From Flavimobilis massiliensis (GTDB taxonomy: Bacteria; Actinomycetota; Actinomycetes; Actinomycetales; Cellulomonadaceae): a stretch of 64,000 bases of DNA. The stretch lies in contig NZ_LT964979.1 of assembly GCF_900240335.1 (NCBI RefSeq), positions 1,240,001-1,304,000 of the forward strand, given 5' to 3'. Made by a program: the position numbers and the translations under genes. The notes under the pieces were generated by a model. It worked only from the letters and a program-made list of their open reading frames with translations, had not been told where the DNA came from and did no database searches. Shown one piece after another: positions 47,214 to 55,890 of this stretch. The number at the start of each line of letters is the position of its first letter. The first letter of the stretch is position 1.

Positions 47214-47487
47214 TCGTCACGGCCTCGCGGAAGACCTGCGGGAGCACAAGCTCCGCGGCGGCCCACACAGCGAGGACGACACCAGCGCTCATGACGGTGA
47301 CGAGGACCCAACCGGGGACGTCACCTCGGTCGGAGCCGCTCTCCGTCGCGGCGAGCAGCCGCGCGTGCACACGGGTCGCCAGGGAGACGCGTCGGGGGCG
47401 TCGGCCCGCCGAAGCCAGCGACTGGCTCGGGGCGGTGCTGGCGGCTACGGGCGGGGTGTCGTTGCGGGGATCGAGCGTGGCGGTCAT
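47197..47487 (-). CDS. Flp pilin-like protein lacking the usual Glu-Tyr motif
   Basis: The protein is 96 residues from ATG 47487. A 55-residue basic and Ala/Ser-rich leader precedes ESGSDRGDVPGWVLVTVMSA, then a hydrophobic helix and a short tail (PQVFREAVTSVRRP). The position between tadC and tadE is that of the Flp pilin (DUF4244 group). The usual Glu-Tyr after the cleavage Gly is replaced by Gly-Trp. The upstream flank is an assembly gap, but the frame itself looks sound. Confidence 0.72.
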   Translation of the reverse strand: MTATLDPRNDTPPVAASTAPSQSLASAGRRPRRVSLATRVHARLLAATESGSDRGDVPGWVLVTVMSAGVVLAVWAAAELVLPQVFREAVTSVRRP

Positions 47488-47542
47488 GCGGGTTCCTCCG
47501 GGGACGGTGGTCGGGACGTGCGTCAGGGGCGGGCAGGGATGA

Positions 47543-47851
47543 CGGGGGGCTCTTTTAAACATCTGGCGCCGGCGGCGGGCCCCTTCGGGTGGGGGTTCGG
47601 TGGCGCGCGTGCCCTTTAAAACGACAACATCCGTGCTGAAAGTGAGTTCGGGTCGCTGATAAGCGTCACATCGCACTGCGNNNNNNNNNNNTAAACAGCC
47701 ACATCTTAACAAAAAGCAGAAAACAGTCGATGTAATACATGTAGTTTTGTTTTTGCTGTATAGAGATGTGTGGAGAAGAAAGAGCACAGGAAGGAGTCGT
47801 AGGAAGGGTGAGATGGGTAGAAGAGAAAGAAAGAGAAAGAAGGAGGGAGGG
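47543..47851. other. Assembly gap with foreign-looking low-quality sequence
   Basis: Eleven N bases stand at 47681-47691. To their right, 47692-47850 is A/T- and purine-rich (runs such as AAGAGAAAGAAAGAGAAAGA), quite unlike the rest of the window. To their left is a patch with TTTAAA and GC-clusters. This is not believable host sequence and it destroys the end of tadC. Confidence 0.9.
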
Positions 47852-48750
47852 TAGAGGGCGAAGAAGATCGTGATCGGCAGGACGAGGAAGACGACGGGCA
47901 CGAGCATCGCGACCTCCTTGCGTCCGCCGATCTCCATGAGCCGTCGGTGCCCGTCCTCGCGGACGTCCTGCGCCTGGGCGCGGAGGACCTCGGCGACGGG
48001 TGTGCCGCGCTCGACGGCGACGGCGATTCCCTCCGCAAAGCGGCCGAGCGCCGGGACACCGGTGCGGTCGGCGAGCCGGTCGAGGGCGTCGGAGAGGTTG
48101 GCGCCCGCGTGGATGTCGGCGAGAGCGTGTCGCATCTCGCCGACGAGTTCGCCGTCGGCGATCCGGGCGACGCGCTGGAGCGCGGCGTGCGGGCTCTCGC
48201 CCGCGGCGACGGCGAGGGCGAGAACCTCCGCGATCGTCGGGAACTCGAGGAGCATCGCCTCCTCACGCTGCTTGATCGCGGTGCCGAGCCGGACGTCGGG
48301 CAGGATCGCGCCGCTCAGGCCGAGGAGGAGGACGAGCACGATCGCGACCGGCACGGGAAACGCTCCCGCCACTCCCGCCGGCACGGCGACGACGAGCCCG
48401 AGAGCGAGCCCCACGCACAGCCCGACCACCTGGCTCGCACGGACCTGCTCGACGCTCCGGGCGTCCCCCGCGCGCCGCAACCGACGAGCGAGCTCGTCGC
48501 TCCCGCCGAGGATGCGGACCGTGGCGTGCGTCGCGCGGCGCAGCGGCGCGCCGAGCATACCGCCGAGGAATCCACTGAACTGGGGCAGCGCACCCTCGTC
48601 GGTGCCCGCGCCGAGGTCAGGACGTGGGACGTACGGCGCGAGCCGCTGCTCGAAGGTGACGCGCCGCGCACGCACGTGGGCGTGGAGCAGTACGATGCCA
48701 AGACCGAGGGCGAGCCCAGCCCACATGCCCACGGAGTCGGCGCCCGTCAT
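47852..48750 (-). CDS. tadC: TadC-like pilus assembly protein, 3' end lost in the gap
   Basis: About 300 residues from ATG 48750 are intact. They show a type II secretion system F domain: EFPTIAEVLALAVAAGESPH, then AVAVERGTPVAEVLRAQAQD and GGRKEVAMLVPVVFLVLPIT, with membrane spans at the start, in the middle and at the end. Reliable sequence stops near 47852, about where the protein would normally finish. It is therefore a broken assembly rather than a shown pseudogene. It overlaps tadB by ATGA. Confidence 0.85.
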
Positions 48751-49610
48751 CGGAGCACCCTCCTGTCGGCGGGGAGCCGCCCGACCCTCACCATTGCCCG
48801 GTACGCGACGAGACACATGAGGCCCCCGACCGCGAGGACGAGGGCACCTGCGGGGGTGCCGTACGCCGCAGCGGTCCCGGGCCGGGTCGCGAGGAGTGCG
48901 AGCGTCACCCAGGGCGCGGCGACCGCGAGCCGTGCGCCGGCGACGGTCCAGCTCTGCCGGGCCTCGAGCTCGCCGCGCGTCCGGTTGTCCTCACGGAGGA
49001 AGCTCGCGAGGGTTCGCAGGAGCCGCCCGAGGTCGGTCCCGCCGACCTGCCGGGTGATCCGGAGAGACTCGACGAGCCGGTCGGCGACCGGGTCCGCGAG
49101 CCGTGCCTTGAGATCGTCGAGACTCTCGTCGAACCGTCCGGACGCACGATGGTCGGCCGCGAAGCGCGCGAACTGGCCCCTGAGCTCGGCGGGCCCACGG
49201 TGTGCGAGCTGCGCGAGCGCCTCCGGCAGCGAAAGGCCGGCACGCACTCCCGAGACGAGGTGGTCGACGACCTCGGGCCAGACCTCACGCATCGCCTTGG
49301 CCCGCGAGGCGGCCCGGGCCCGCACGACGGTCGTCGGCGCGCCCGCGGCGATGAGGCCGAAGCACACGCCGAGCGGCACCGCGCCGGTCGCGGCGCTCGC
49401 CCCGACGAGGACGAGCACGCCGAGGACACCGGACAGTACGACGAGCCCCGCCGGGCTCGTCCCTGGAAGACCCGCGCCTGCGAGATCGTCCGCGAGGCGG
49501 CCGAGCGCGCGCGGGCGCTTCCGCGGGCCGGCCGACTCCCAGCTCGCAGTCCAGACGAGCAGCAGCCCGCAGCCCAGGAGGAGCCCGACGACGACGTCCA
49601 CGTCAGTCAC
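48747..49610 (-). CDS. tadB: TadB-like pilus assembly membrane protein
   Basis: The protein is 287 residues from GTG 49610, overlapping tadA by eight bases. Spans lie at the start, near 60-100 and near the end. The T2SSF core has MREVWPEVVDHLVSGVRAGL, SLPEALAQLAHRGPAELRGQ and VGGTDLGRLLRTLASFLRED. With TadC it forms the inner-membrane platform of the Tad pilus. Confidence 0.9.
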   Translation of the reverse strand: MTDVDVVVGLLLGCGLLLVWTASWESAGPRKRPRALGRLADDLAGAGLPGTSPAGLVVLSGVLGVLVLVGASAATGAVPLGVCFGLIAAGAPTTVVRARAASRAKAMREVWPEVVDHLVSGVRAGLSLPEALAQLAHRGPAELRGQFARFAADHRASGRFDESLDDLKARLADPVADRLVESLRITRQVGGTDLGRLLRTLASFLREDNRTRGELEARQSWTVAGARLAVAAPWVTLALLATRPGTAAAYGTPAGALVLAVGGLMCLVAYRAMVRVGRLPADRRVLR

Positions 49611-50826
49611 CCGCCCGGAGCAGCGCCGCGACGTCGATGCCGACGCGCGTGAACGGCTCGGTGCTCACGGGGTGCCCCGCGCCGCGGACGAGCGCGTCGC
49701 GCTCCGTGCGGTAGATCTCGGCGAGCTCGACGACGCCGCTCTCGACGCGCCCGGTGACGAGGGCGATCTCGCGGACGCGCCGTGCCCCGCGCGCGTCCCG
49801 CGCGAGGTGGACGACGACGTCGAGCGACGTCGCGACGGACGGCACGACGAAGCCCGACGTGACGTTCTCTCCGGCGAGCAGCGGGAGCGTGCACATCTTC
49901 GCGACCGCCTCGCGCGCCGAGCCGGCGTGGAGGGTGCACATGCCGGGGATGCCTGACGAGAGGGCGACGAGCAGGTCGAACGCCTCCGCCTCACGCACCT
50001 CGCCGACGACGATCCGGTCGGGTCGCATGCGCAGCGCTTCCTTGACGAGCCGTCGCAGCGGGATCTCGCCCGTCCCCTCGAGGCTCGGCTGGCGGCACTG
50101 CATGCCGACGACGTCGCGGCCCGGAAGCCGCAGCTCGAAGACCTCCTCGCAGACGATGACGCGCTCGTCGGCGGGGATCGATCCGCCGAGGGCGTTGACG
50201 AGCGTCGTCTTGCCGGCGTGGGTCGATCCCGCGACGAGGACGTTGAGGCCCGCGCGGACGCACGCATCGAGGAAGCGTGCGGCTGGAGCGGTGAGCGTGC
50301 CGAGCGCGACGAGATCGTCGAGGCTGCGGGCGCGGGCGACGAACTTGCGGATGTTGAGGGACCACTCGCGTGTGACGTCGGGGATGACGACATGGAGCCG
50401 CTCGCCGCCGGGGAGCGAGGCGTCGACGAAGGGGCTCGAGACGTCGATCCTCCGACCGGTGGGCTCGAGCATGCGCTCGACGAGGTCGGCGACCTGGCCG
50501 GAGGTGAGGATCGTCGGCGTAAGCTCGGCCGTCCCGCCGCGCGCGACGAAGACGCGGGAGGGCGAGTTCACCCAGATCTCTTCGATCTCGGGGTCGTCGA
50601 GGTAGCGCTGGAGGGGGCCGAGCCCCGCGACGGCGTCGCGGACGGCTCGCTCGGCGCGCACGAGGTCGAGGAGCGGCGGCACGGCGCCGCGGCCCGCGCG
50701 GCGCTCATAGTCCTCGCGAGCAGCGTCGAGGAGTCCGTCGAACGCAGTCCTGTCGCGGACGGGGTCGATTCCGTGGGTGCGCACGAGTTCGCGCACCTCG
50801 GACTCGAGGATCGCCACCGCGTCCAC
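49603..50826 (-). CDS. tadA: TadA/CpaF-type pilus secretion ATPase
   Basis: The protein is 407 residues from GTG 50826 (AAGGAGG five bases upstream; a GTG at 50832 overlaps that site and is rejected). Walker A is VLVAGSTHAGKTTLVNALGG, the Asp box is IVCEEVFELRLP, Walker B is RMRPDRIVVGEVREAEAFDL, and the His box is GMCTLHAGSAREAV. The usual Ser after the Gly in Walker A is His here (STHAGKTT), a minor deviation. It powers Tad pilus assembly. Confidence 0.94.
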   Translation of the reverse strand: MDAVAILESEVRELVRTHGIDPVRDRTAFDGLLDAAREDYERRAGRGAVPPLLDLVRAERAVRDAVAGLGPLQRYLDDPEIEEIWVNSPSRVFVARGGTAELTPTILTSGQVADLVERMLEPTGRRIDVSSPFVDASLPGGERLHVVIPDVTREWSLNIRKFVARARSLDDLVALGTLTAPAARFLDACVRAGLNVLVAGSTHAGKTTLVNALGGSIPADERVIVCEEVFELRLPGRDVVGMQCRQPSLEGTGEIPLRRLVKEALRMRPDRIVVGEVREAEAFDLLVALSSGIPGMCTLHAGSAREAVAKMCTLPLLAGENVTSGFVVPSVATSLDVVVHLARDARGARRVREIALVTGRVESGVVELAEIYRTERDALVRGAGHPVSTEPFTRVGIDVAALLRAGD

Positions 50827-50896
50827 GTGCACCTCCTTGCCGGGCGGTCAGAACCTCGCCGACACTAGGTGAACGATTCGGACTCCGCTCGCCGAA

Positions 50897-50905
50897 TGTG
50901 GATAA
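50897..50905 (-). promoter_or_regulatory. Perfect DnaA box in the tadA upstream region
   Basis: TGTGGATAA is the complement of the consensus DnaA box TTATCCACA. Two weaker look-alikes (TGTGGACAG near 50932, TGTGGACGA near 51010) share the gap between tadA and the Rrf2 gene. No other origin features are present. Confidence 0.5.
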
Positions 50906-51049
50906 CGCTCAGCGCACCCGACTGTGGACAGGAAGGACCGCACGCGGCCAACATCGCGCCGACCTGCGGCGATACCGTGCACATCATCCGCGCGACTGTG
51001 TCTTGCGTTGTGGACGACAGAGTGTTCTCACCCGATCGCCCGGGCGGAC

Positions 51050-51535
51050 TCACCCCTCGGCGTCACGGCCGGGCACCGGACGCGTCACGTACGCGTCATC
51101 GTGCGACAGCAGCTCGCGCGCCACCGCGGGCAGGTCCCCCGCAACCACGTCCGCCAGCGTCGTCGCCTCGAGCACCGAGCGCATCGCGACCCGCAGCGCG
51201 ACCCACGCGTCCCTCAGGTGCACCGACGCACCCCGGTAGTCGACGTCCTCCGGCTGCACGCCCGCGATGCTCGCGAGCGGCCCGTCGATCGCCCGGATGA
51301 CGTCCGCGAGAGCGACGTCCGCCGGGTCGAGCGCGAGCCGGTACCCTCCGTCCGCCCCGCGGCGCGACTCGACGATCCCCGCGGCGCGCAGGTCACCGAG
51401 GATCGAGAGCATGAATGCACCCGGAATCTGCTGGGCAGCCGCGATCTGGTCGGCCTTGAGCATGCCGTCGGCCCGGTGCGCGGCGAGCTCGAGGCACCCA
51501 CGCACGGCATAGTCGATCTTGGCGGTCACACGCAT
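51050..51535 (-). CDS. Rrf2-family transcriptional regulator without cluster cysteines
   Basis: The protein is 161 residues. MRVTAKIDYAVRGCLELAAH opens it, then ADQIAAAQQIPGAFMLSILG (winged helix) and GADGGYRLALDPADVALADV. Members such as IscR or NsrR carry three clustered Cys for an Fe-S centre. Here the only Cys is in the N-terminal helix, so it is a cluster-free type, possibly YwnA/CymR-like. The target is unknown. Confidence 0.9.
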   Translation of the reverse strand: MRVTAKIDYAVRGCLELAAHRADGMLKADQIAAAQQIPGAFMLSILGDLRAAGIVESRRGADGGYRLALDPADVALADVIRAIDGPLASIAGVQPEDVDYRGASVHLRDAWVALRVAMRSVLEATTLADVVAGDLPAVARELLSHDDAYVTRPVPGRDAEG

Positions 51536-51630
51536 GGGGTCAGCATGCCAGCCGCCACGACCCGTCGTCGGGCGCGTTCAGGAGCGGCGTCAGCGCCGCT
51601 CGGGCCCGACGCCGTCGGCGACGGCGACGC

Positions 51631-52857
51631 TCAGGGCGCGCCCCACGCTCCCCCGCGCCGGTACGCGGGCGTCGCGGTCGCGAGCACCGTGAACGCGACG
51701 AGCACCGACGCCGTCATCACCGCGACCATCGAGACACCCGACCCACCCGTGAACCCCACGATCGGAGAGACGAGGCCGCCGAGCGCCGCCTGCATCGCGC
51801 CGAGGAACGCGGCAGCCGTCCCCGCCATGTGACCGTAGTCGTTGAGCGCGAGCACGCTCGCGTTGCCCGGCACGAGCCCCTGCATCGACAGCATCAACCA
51901 GAGGACGACGCACATGAGCGCGAGCCCACCGAGCCCGCTCGCCGTCACCGCGACGAGCGTGAGCCCGAGGAGCGCCTGGACGACGATCGCGACCCGGAGC
52001 ACCCGCAGCGGCGCGAGCCGCTTGACGAGGTGCGCGTTGACCTGCGCACCCCCGACGAGCGCGACGCCGTTGATCGCGAAGAGCAGCGCGAACTGGTTGG
52101 CGTCGAGCCCGTGCTCACGCTGGAACACGTACGTCGAGCCAACGACGTAGCTCATGATGACGGCCTGCGCCATGCCCGGAATGAGCGCGAGAGCCATGAA
52201 GCGCCGGTCGCGCAGCAGCTCGAGGTAGCCGCGTGCCACACCCCGCGGGCCGGCGATCCGCCGGCGGTCGGCCGGCAGCGTCTCCGGCATGAACCGCCAC
52301 ACGAGCACCGCAAGCGCCACGCCGAGCCCCGCGAGGACGCCGAAGACCCCGCGCCACGTCCACGCGTGCGCGATCGCGCCGCCCACGGCGGGCGCGAAGA
52401 GCGGCGCGACACCGATGACGAGCATGAGCCGCGAGAGGAGGCGCGCGGCGTCGGACCCGACGAAGCGGTCGCGGATCACCGCGATCGCGACGACGGACGC
52501 GGCCGCGTTGAAGAAGCCTTGGAGGACGCGCAGCGCGATGAGCGCCGTGATGTTCGGCGCGACCATGCACAGCACCGACGTGAGCACGTGGCCGAGGAGC
52601 CCGACGAGCACGGGCAGGCGTCGCCCGAAGCGGTCCGAGAGCGGACCGATGACGAGCTGCCCGACGGCACCGCCGACGAGCATGCCGGAGATCGTCAGCT
52701 GGGCGGCGGCCGCGGTCGCGCCGAGCTCGGCGCCGACGGTCGGCAGTGACGGGAGGTAGATGTCGGTCGTGATCGCGGGGACGGCAGCGAGCGAACCGAG
52801 GAGAAGGACGTACTTGGGGCCGGGGCGGTACTGCGGAGGGGCCGGGGTCGTCACCAC
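51631..52857 (-). CDS. MFS drug exporter of the Bcr/CflA family
   Basis: The protein is 408 residues with 12 hydrophobic spans. ITTDIYLPSLPTVGAELGAT is the family signature in span 1. GQLVIGPLSDRFGRRLPVLV is the MFS loop 2-3 motif, and ALRVLQGFFNAAASVVAIAV follows. It exports drugs or metabolites by proton antiport. The GTG at 52857 or 52854 follows a TATGAT box closely, suggesting a very short leader. Confidence 0.92.
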   Translation of the reverse strand: MVTTPAPPQYRPGPKYVLLLGSLAAVPAITTDIYLPSLPTVGAELGATAAAAQLTISGMLVGGAVGQLVIGPLSDRFGRRLPVLVGLLGHVLTSVLCMVAPNITALIALRVLQGFFNAAASVVAIAVIRDRFVGSDAARLLSRLMLVIGVAPLFAPAVGGAIAHAWTWRGVFGVLAGLGVALAVLVWRFMPETLPADRRRIAGPRGVARGYLELLRDRRFMALALIPGMAQAVIMSYVVGSTYVFQREHGLDANQFALLFAINGVALVGGAQVNAHLVKRLAPLRVLRVAIVVQALLGLTLVAVTASGLGGLALMCVVLWLMLSMQGLVPGNASVLALNDYGHMAGTAAAFLGAMQAALGGLVSPIVGFTGGSGVSMVAVMTASVLVAFTVLATATPAYRRGGAWGAP

Positions 52858-52924
52858 GAGATCATAACGTTTCGAGACACCGGTTCCCGGCGCCGGTGTC
52901 CGTGGCTCGTGCCACAGTGGAGAC

Positions 52925-53659
52925 ATGTGCGGACGCTTCGCCTCGGCCCGGGCGACCCAGGACCTCCTCGACGCCTTCATGATCGACCCGACGCTGCCCC
53001 TCGACGACGAGCTGCGCCAGTGGCGCGCGTCCTGGAACGTCGCCCCCACCCACGACGTCCGCATGATCGTCGAACGCGCCCCGCGCGAGACCCCCGACGC
53101 CCCGCCCGTCCGCCAGCTGCGCACCGCCCGCTGGGGCCTCGTCCCGTCGTGGGCGCGCGACCCGAACGGCGGCGCCCGACTCCTCAACGCACGCTCCGAG
53201 ACGGTCCTCGAGAAGCCCTCCTTCAAGCGCGCCGCAGCATCCCGCCGCGCCGTCGTGCCCGCCGACGGCTACTACGAGTGGCGCAAGCTCGACGACGGCC
53301 CGCGGCCCTCCAAGCAGCCGTTCTACATCCACCCCGCCGACGGCTCCGTCGCCGCCCTCGCCGGCCTCTACGAGTTCTGGCGCGACAAGGACCTCCCCGA
53401 CGACGACCCGGGCCGTTGGCTCGTCACGTGCACCATCCTCACGCGCGCTGCCACCGGCGAGCTCGCCGACATCCACGACCGCACGCCCGTCATGCTCACG
53501 GACACGACACTCGACGGCTGGCTCGACCCCTCGACCGACGGCCGCGAAGCGCTCGACCTCGCACTCTCCGACGCACCCGAGCTCGCCTGGCACCCCGTCT
53601 CCCCACGCGTCGGCCGGGTGAGCGAGAATGACGCGAGGCTCCTCGACACCGAGGGGTAG
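52925..53659 (+). CDS. SRAP-domain protein (YedK/HMCES family)
   Basis: The protein is 244 residues. Cys2 in MCGRFASARA is the residue that crosslinks to abasic sites once Met is removed. NVAPTHDVRM, LLNARSETVLEKPSFKRAAA and ADGYYEWRKLDDGPRPSKQP (catalytic Glu) follow, then LTRAATGELADIHDRTPVML with the conserved His. It shields abasic sites in single-stranded DNA. No SOS box was seen just upstream. Confidence 0.94.
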   Translation: MCGRFASARATQDLLDAFMIDPTLPLDDELRQWRASWNVAPTHDVRMIVERAPRETPDAPPVRQLRTARWGLVPSWARDPNGGARLLNARSETVLEKPSFKRAAASRRAVVPADGYYEWRKLDDGPRPSKQPFYIHPADGSVAALAGLYEFWRDKDLPDDDPGRWLVTCTILTRAATGELADIHDRTPVMLTDTTLDGWLDPSTDGREALDLALSDAPELAWHPVSPRVGRVSENDARLLDTEG

Positions 53660-53665
53660 ACACGC

Positions 53666-54706
53666 TCAGTCGCGCGCGAAGTCCAGCCGCACCGGAGTGA
53701 GCGTCCCGAGCCCCAGCACCTCACGTGGCTCGAGCGTCGTGAGCGCGAAGTGCGGGTTCGACGCAAGCCGGTGCGCCGTCACCTCGTCGAGCAGCACCGT
53801 CGACGGCTCCGCCTGGTCCGTGAGCCGCGACGCGAGATTGACCGACGGGCCGAAGACGTCACCGAACCGCGCCAGCACCCGACCCCACACGAGGCTCACC
53901 CGCACCGGACGCCCCGCGATGCCCGCCACTCCGAGCTCGTCCTCGGTCGCCTTCGCGAGGCCGAGCGCGACGCGCGCCCCCGTGACGACGTCGTCCGCGA
54001 TGAACAGCAGCGCGTCACCGATCGTCTTGACAACCCGCCCGCCGTTCGCCGTGACGATGTCCCGCGCACGCGTCTCGAACGCCTGGATGAAGTTCGCGAA
54101 GTCGTCCGGCGCCATCGTCGCCGTCATGCGCGTGAACGAGACGATGTCGGCGAAGCCCACCGCCCGCGGCAGCGGCAGGTCACGGCCCGAACGGATCGAC
54201 GCCGTGTCCTGCGCCTCGTCGCCGAACTCCTCCGCCATGCGCGTGACGAGCGCCGTCGTCTGCCGGCGCCACGCGTGCACGAGCTGACGCTCGAGCACCG
54301 GCGCAAGCCGGCCCATCGCCCGGATGACCGCACGACGCGCGTCCGGGTCGAGCAGACCCTGCTGTCGGACGACGTGGTCGACGAGCGCCTCGAAGTGCCA
54401 CCACGACAACCGCTCGGTCGAGTGGCCGACAGACCTCACGAGCGACGCGATCGTGCGTGCGTCGAGGTTCTCCCGCACCGCGAGGTCGTGCAGGTCCGCG
54501 AGCGCCTGCGCATCCTCGCGCGTGTACTCGGTGGCGTCAGGACTCGACGGGGGCAGCCCCATGAGCTGCCAGTAGCGCTCGACCCATGACTCGTCGAGCC
54601 CCGCCTCATCGGCGAGGTCGTGCAGGGTCGACGAACGCTCGCCGCCGAGCAGACCAGCGACGACGCGCTCGACCTCGTCGGCCCACTCGTGCGACACGTC
54701 GGCCAT
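53666..54706 (-). CDS. Class III adenylate/guanylate cyclase domain protein
   Basis: The protein is 346 residues with no membrane span. The first 150 residues are a helical domain beginning with a HTH-like part (TLHDLADEAGLDESWVERYW). The cyclase domain from about 185 has VGFADIVSFTRMTATMAPDD (metal Asp), NGGRVVKTIGDALLFIADD (second metal Asp and purine Lys), and DVFGPSVNLASRLTDQA (transition-state Asn/Arg). It should make cAMP. Confidence 0.92.
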   Translation of the reverse strand: MADVSHEWADEVERVVAGLLGGERSSTLHDLADEAGLDESWVERYWQLMGLPPSSPDATEYTREDAQALADLHDLAVRENLDARTIASLVRSVGHSTERLSWWHFEALVDHVVRQQGLLDPDARRAVIRAMGRLAPVLERQLVHAWRRQTTALVTRMAEEFGDEAQDTASIRSGRDLPLPRAVGFADIVSFTRMTATMAPDDFANFIQAFETRARDIVTANGGRVVKTIGDALLFIADDVVTGARVALGLAKATEDELGVAGIAGRPVRVSLVWGRVLARFGDVFGPSVNLASRLTDQAEPSTVLLDEVTAHRLASNPHFALTTLEPREVLGLGTLTPVRLDFARD

Positions 54707-54721
54707 CCTAGGACGTCACGC

Positions 54722-55585
54722 TCACTCGGTGCCGATGACGCGCAGGTGCTGTACGTCGCCGCTGACGATCCGTTCGACCTCGCCCGCCGTCGTCCTGACG
54801 AGGAGCGCCCCGTCGTCGTCGAGCCCCGCCGCAGTGCCCCGCAGCTCTCGGCCACCCGCTGCGGTGACGCGGACGTCCGTGCCGACGGTGACGCACACCG
54901 CCGTCACCTCCTCGGCGAGGCCCGCCGCGACCGCGTCGCCCGCGTGCTCGCGCCAGAGCTCGAGGACCTCGACGAACGACGTCTCCATGCCGGCGATGAG
55001 CATCTCGCGCCGCTGCGACGCACCGTGCGCGGCGAGCGAGGACGCCGACGCGACGGGGAGCTCGTCGGCCACCTGGTCGACGTTGACGCCGAGCCCGACG
55101 ACCACACGTTCGTCGTCGACGACCTCCGCGAGGATGCCGCCGACCTTGCGCCACGGGCCCCAGCCGAGCAGGTCGGAACCGTCGGGCGCAGGAACGAGCA
55201 GGTCGTTGGGCCACTTCGTCCGGACGTCGAGCGCCGTCATGCTGCGCAGCGTCCGCGCCGCGGCGAGCCCCGCGAGCAGCGGGAGCCAGCCCCACGTCTT
55301 CCGGGGCGTGCCCGGCGCGACGAGAAGCGACGCGGTGAGCGCGGTGTGCGGCGGGGTCTGCCACGCACGGTCGAGGCGACCGCGGCCCGCGGTCTGATGG
55401 TCCGCGACGAGCAGGGACGGGGGCGGCCACGCGTGCGGCGCCTCGCGCGCCTCCGCGACGAGGACCGTGTTCGTCGACGTCACCTCGGCACGGACGTCGA
55501 CGCGGTGGAGGACGCCGACGGGCGCATGGAGCAGGTCGCGCAGCAGCTGCGCGTCAAGCGGCTCACGAGGCGCGTCGGAGGTCAT
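54722..55585 (-). CDS. birA: Biotin--[acetyl-CoA-carboxylase] ligase
   Basis: The protein is 287 residues from ATG 55585. VTSTNTVLVAEAREAPHAWP, then ADHQTAGRGRLDRAWQTPPH (biotinyl-AMP loop), DVRTKWPNDLLVPAPDG and GILAEVVDDERVVVGLGVNV follow in the family order. There is no N-terminal DNA-binding domain, so it is a ligase only. It attaches biotin to carboxylase carrier proteins; accD and accE are nearby. Confidence 0.94.
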   Translation of the reverse strand: MTSDAPREPLDAQLLRDLLHAPVGVLHRVDVRAEVTSTNTVLVAEAREAPHAWPPPSLLVADHQTAGRGRLDRAWQTPPHTALTASLLVAPGTPRKTWGWLPLLAGLAAARTLRSMTALDVRTKWPNDLLVPAPDGSDLLGWGPWRKVGGILAEVVDDERVVVGLGVNVDQVADELPVASASSLAAHGASQRREMLIAGMETSFVEVLELWREHAGDAVAAGLAEEVTAVCVTVGTDVRVTAAGGRELRGTAAGLDDDGALLVRTTAGEVERIVSGDVQHLRVIGTE

Positions 55586-55733
55586 GGGTCCATCCTTGCG
55601 CACGTTCGTGCGGCGCGTCGCACGCGTTCGTAGAACGCCGCGCGGGTGCGCGCGGAGCGCAGAGCTGGCGTCCGTGGATCCTGGCAGTTCCAGGGGTGAG
55701 AGCGGGGTGAGAGGTACGCTCGCCCCACCCAAG

Positions 55734-55749
55734 TCGAACGAGTGTTCGA
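55734..55749. promoter_or_regulatory. Perfect LexA (SOS) box
   Basis: TCGAAC-GAGT-GTTCGA matches the actinobacterial LexA consensus exactly. It lies 141 bases before the DUF222-HNH start; a TAGAGT -10-like box follows at once. It also lies 148 bases from the divergent birA start, but the DUF222-HNH gene is the likelier target. Confidence 0.85.
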
Positions 55750-55890
55750 TAGAGTGAGGGGGTCGCTCCAGCCGGGCAGAAGCTCCCCGGCTATGGCGCT
55801 GCGGCGCTGACGACGAGACTTCTGGCAGGACCTGGACGCGAGCAGATCGCGGCGAACGTGACGTGGTGGAACAGACGAGGCGGTGAGCGC

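Noticed and set aside
47197..48816. Single frame joining tadC to the pilin gene through the N gap
   Set aside because: The joining part is low-quality A-rich sequence and N bases; the pilin gene has its own start at 47487.
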